A stretch of 64,000 nt of DNA from Rhytidiadelphus loreus (Eukaryota > Streptophyta > Bryopsida > Hypnales > Hylocomiaceae): NCBI GenBank assembly GCA_947034895.1, contig OX344762.1, forward strand, positions 86,360,981-86,424,980, in the 5' to 3' direction. Shown one piece after another: positions 62,641 through 64,000 of this stretch. The position numbers and the translations under genes are program-made. The notes beneath the pieces were generated by a model. That model was not told the DNA's origin. It ran no database searches and saw nothing but the letters and a program-made list of their open reading frames with translations. Within the stretch, counting starts at the first letter, position 1. Each line of letters starts with the position of its first letter.

Positions 62641-64000
62641 GTACCACTTGTATATACATATGTGCATACGGCAGAGTATTACTACCAACTCGATTTTTTT
62701 TTTCTTCCCGTTTTTATGTCCACTTGCATGTCTAACTGGCTACCAATGTTGTGAAACAAGAAATAATATTAAATAAATTTAAAATAAATGAATAAATAAA
62801 TAAAACCCTTGCCAGTCCCTTGTAAGTTTGGTGCACTTCTATTCATGTTTGTTTGTAATAAGCTTCTATTCATTCATTCTTTCCAATGCGCATGTGTGTA
62901 TTTCTGGGCAACGTGCATGTCATCATTTCTGCAGACATCCCCCAAGCTCAGGAATTTCTGGAACTTTCCATTTGTAAAGAACACGAGACAACAAGTAAAA
63001 TAAAATTAAAATAAAGGAAAAAAATATGGGCACTCCCCTTCCCTTCCCATCCCTTCCATGATCAATCTGTGTCCACTTACAGTAATGTTCATTGCAAAGG
63101 GTTCCATTCATTCATTCATTCAAGTGTAGTAGTAATAATAATAACAATAAGCACCTGGCATCATCGATGGAATGTCCGTCGAAATGAATTAAAAACACTT
63201 CCGAGTTCCGACCGGTTTATGCCCCGGGTGACGGGAAATGGGTAACTTAAGTTATGAGTAGTATTGTACAGTAAGCTTATGAGTTTGATCACTGAGCATT
63301 CTTTTTTCCAGTTGTGGTCCAGTCTCGGGTCCCATTTCTTTACATTATTATGGGTATCATTCTGAGAAATTTGCAGGGGAAAAGAAACAGTAGTCTATTG
63401 GGGAGGAGTTCTTAAACAAATGGATGATATCAATGATTTTGTCGCTGACATACTACTTTGAGAAAGTTTCGAGAGCCACCCTGACCAACTGGCAATGATT
63501 TCGTTGCCTGCCTGCATTCACTCCCACAAGGAAGGCAGGCAAGCAAGCAGGCAGGCAGGGTGGGGGATCATATCTGGGCTTAATAAGTGCAACTCTGGAG
63601 ATGCTCTAATTAAAACAGCAGCAGCAGCATGAGTGGCTCACTCGTTCGACAATAGACACTGAAAAAGCTCACTTTTAGCTTTTGTTACTTTGCCCCAAAA
63701 TGAATGAGCAGGCCTCCAATTCGGCTCTACAAATAGTGGAACCGAGACACGTTCTGAGCGAGCTTGCTTTTGCAGCTGGTATCCACTTTGCCTTGTTCTG
63801 ATGCAGTCACTGCATTTTCTGAGCTCATTGTCATTGTGACGAACTGTCACAATGAGCTCAAAAAATAATAATTAATTAATTAACTTTTTAATTCTCTCTC
63901 AAATTTTCTGAGTTTAAAAATTATTATTATTTAAAATTAATTTCTTAATTTTTCGTCCCCCCCTCCCTTTATTTGTAATTTTTTGAACAAGGTTACAATG
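62641..64000. other. Intergenic DNA with a short hairpin
   Basis: No supported gene. At 63821-63859 the arms GAGCTCATTG...TGAC and GTCACAATGAGCTC form a hairpin; the left arm has a 6-bp TCATTG duplication. GCAGGCAAGC-type short tandems lie at 63534-63560 and an ATTC tetramer run at 63107-63121. Confidence 0.5.

Overview
The window is nuclear DNA of a land plant. It is mostly AT-rich, gene-poor and packed with miniature DNA transposons. The one clearly functional gene is a seven-exon SBP-box (SQUAMOSA-promoter-binding-like, SPL) transcription factor gene on the minus strand. Its protein style and intron placement suggest a bryophyte-grade or other early-diverging land plant, but I cannot name the species. 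I saw no rRNA, tRNA, CRISPR array, operon or convincing LTR retrotransposon.

Layout. 1-3.8 kb: AT-rich DNA with one arm of a 0.4-kb dispersed repeat and a 144-bp tandem duplication. 3.8-8.3 kb: a long decayed transposase-like gene, held in one reading frame for about 4.3 kb but broken by eight in-frame stops and one frameshift. 10-15.3 kb: nested DNA elements (CACTA-like, TTAA/piggyBac-like, hairpins, Stowaway-like). 19.7-22.1 kb: decayed minus-strand coding fragments split by a CACTA-type foldback element. 26-37 kb: a cluster of TTAA-flanked elements, most about 0.9 kb long with CCCCTAAA termini, some nested in a larger TIR element. 39.1-43.3 kb: the SPL gene, with an unusual miR156/miR529-like sequence just upstream of its ATG. 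43.4-48.4 kb: low-repeat upstream DNA ending in a GC-rich island that may be its promoter or distal leader. 48.5-49.8 kb: another nested TIR element with a ~200-bp tandem array. 50-64 kb: AT-rich DNA with fragments of the same families, a tandem array at 57.7-58.0 kb and a 952-bp CACTA-like element at 61.1-62.1 kb.

The strongest observations are these. (1) The transposase-like gene decayed almost only by changes that fit C-to-T, mostly CAG to TAG. (2) Several TTAA-specific element families are present, and in-window paralogous repeats act as 'empty sites' that confirm two insertions. (3) The SPL model closes exactly: 2,031 nt, seven exons, every junction with GT-AG and matching phase.
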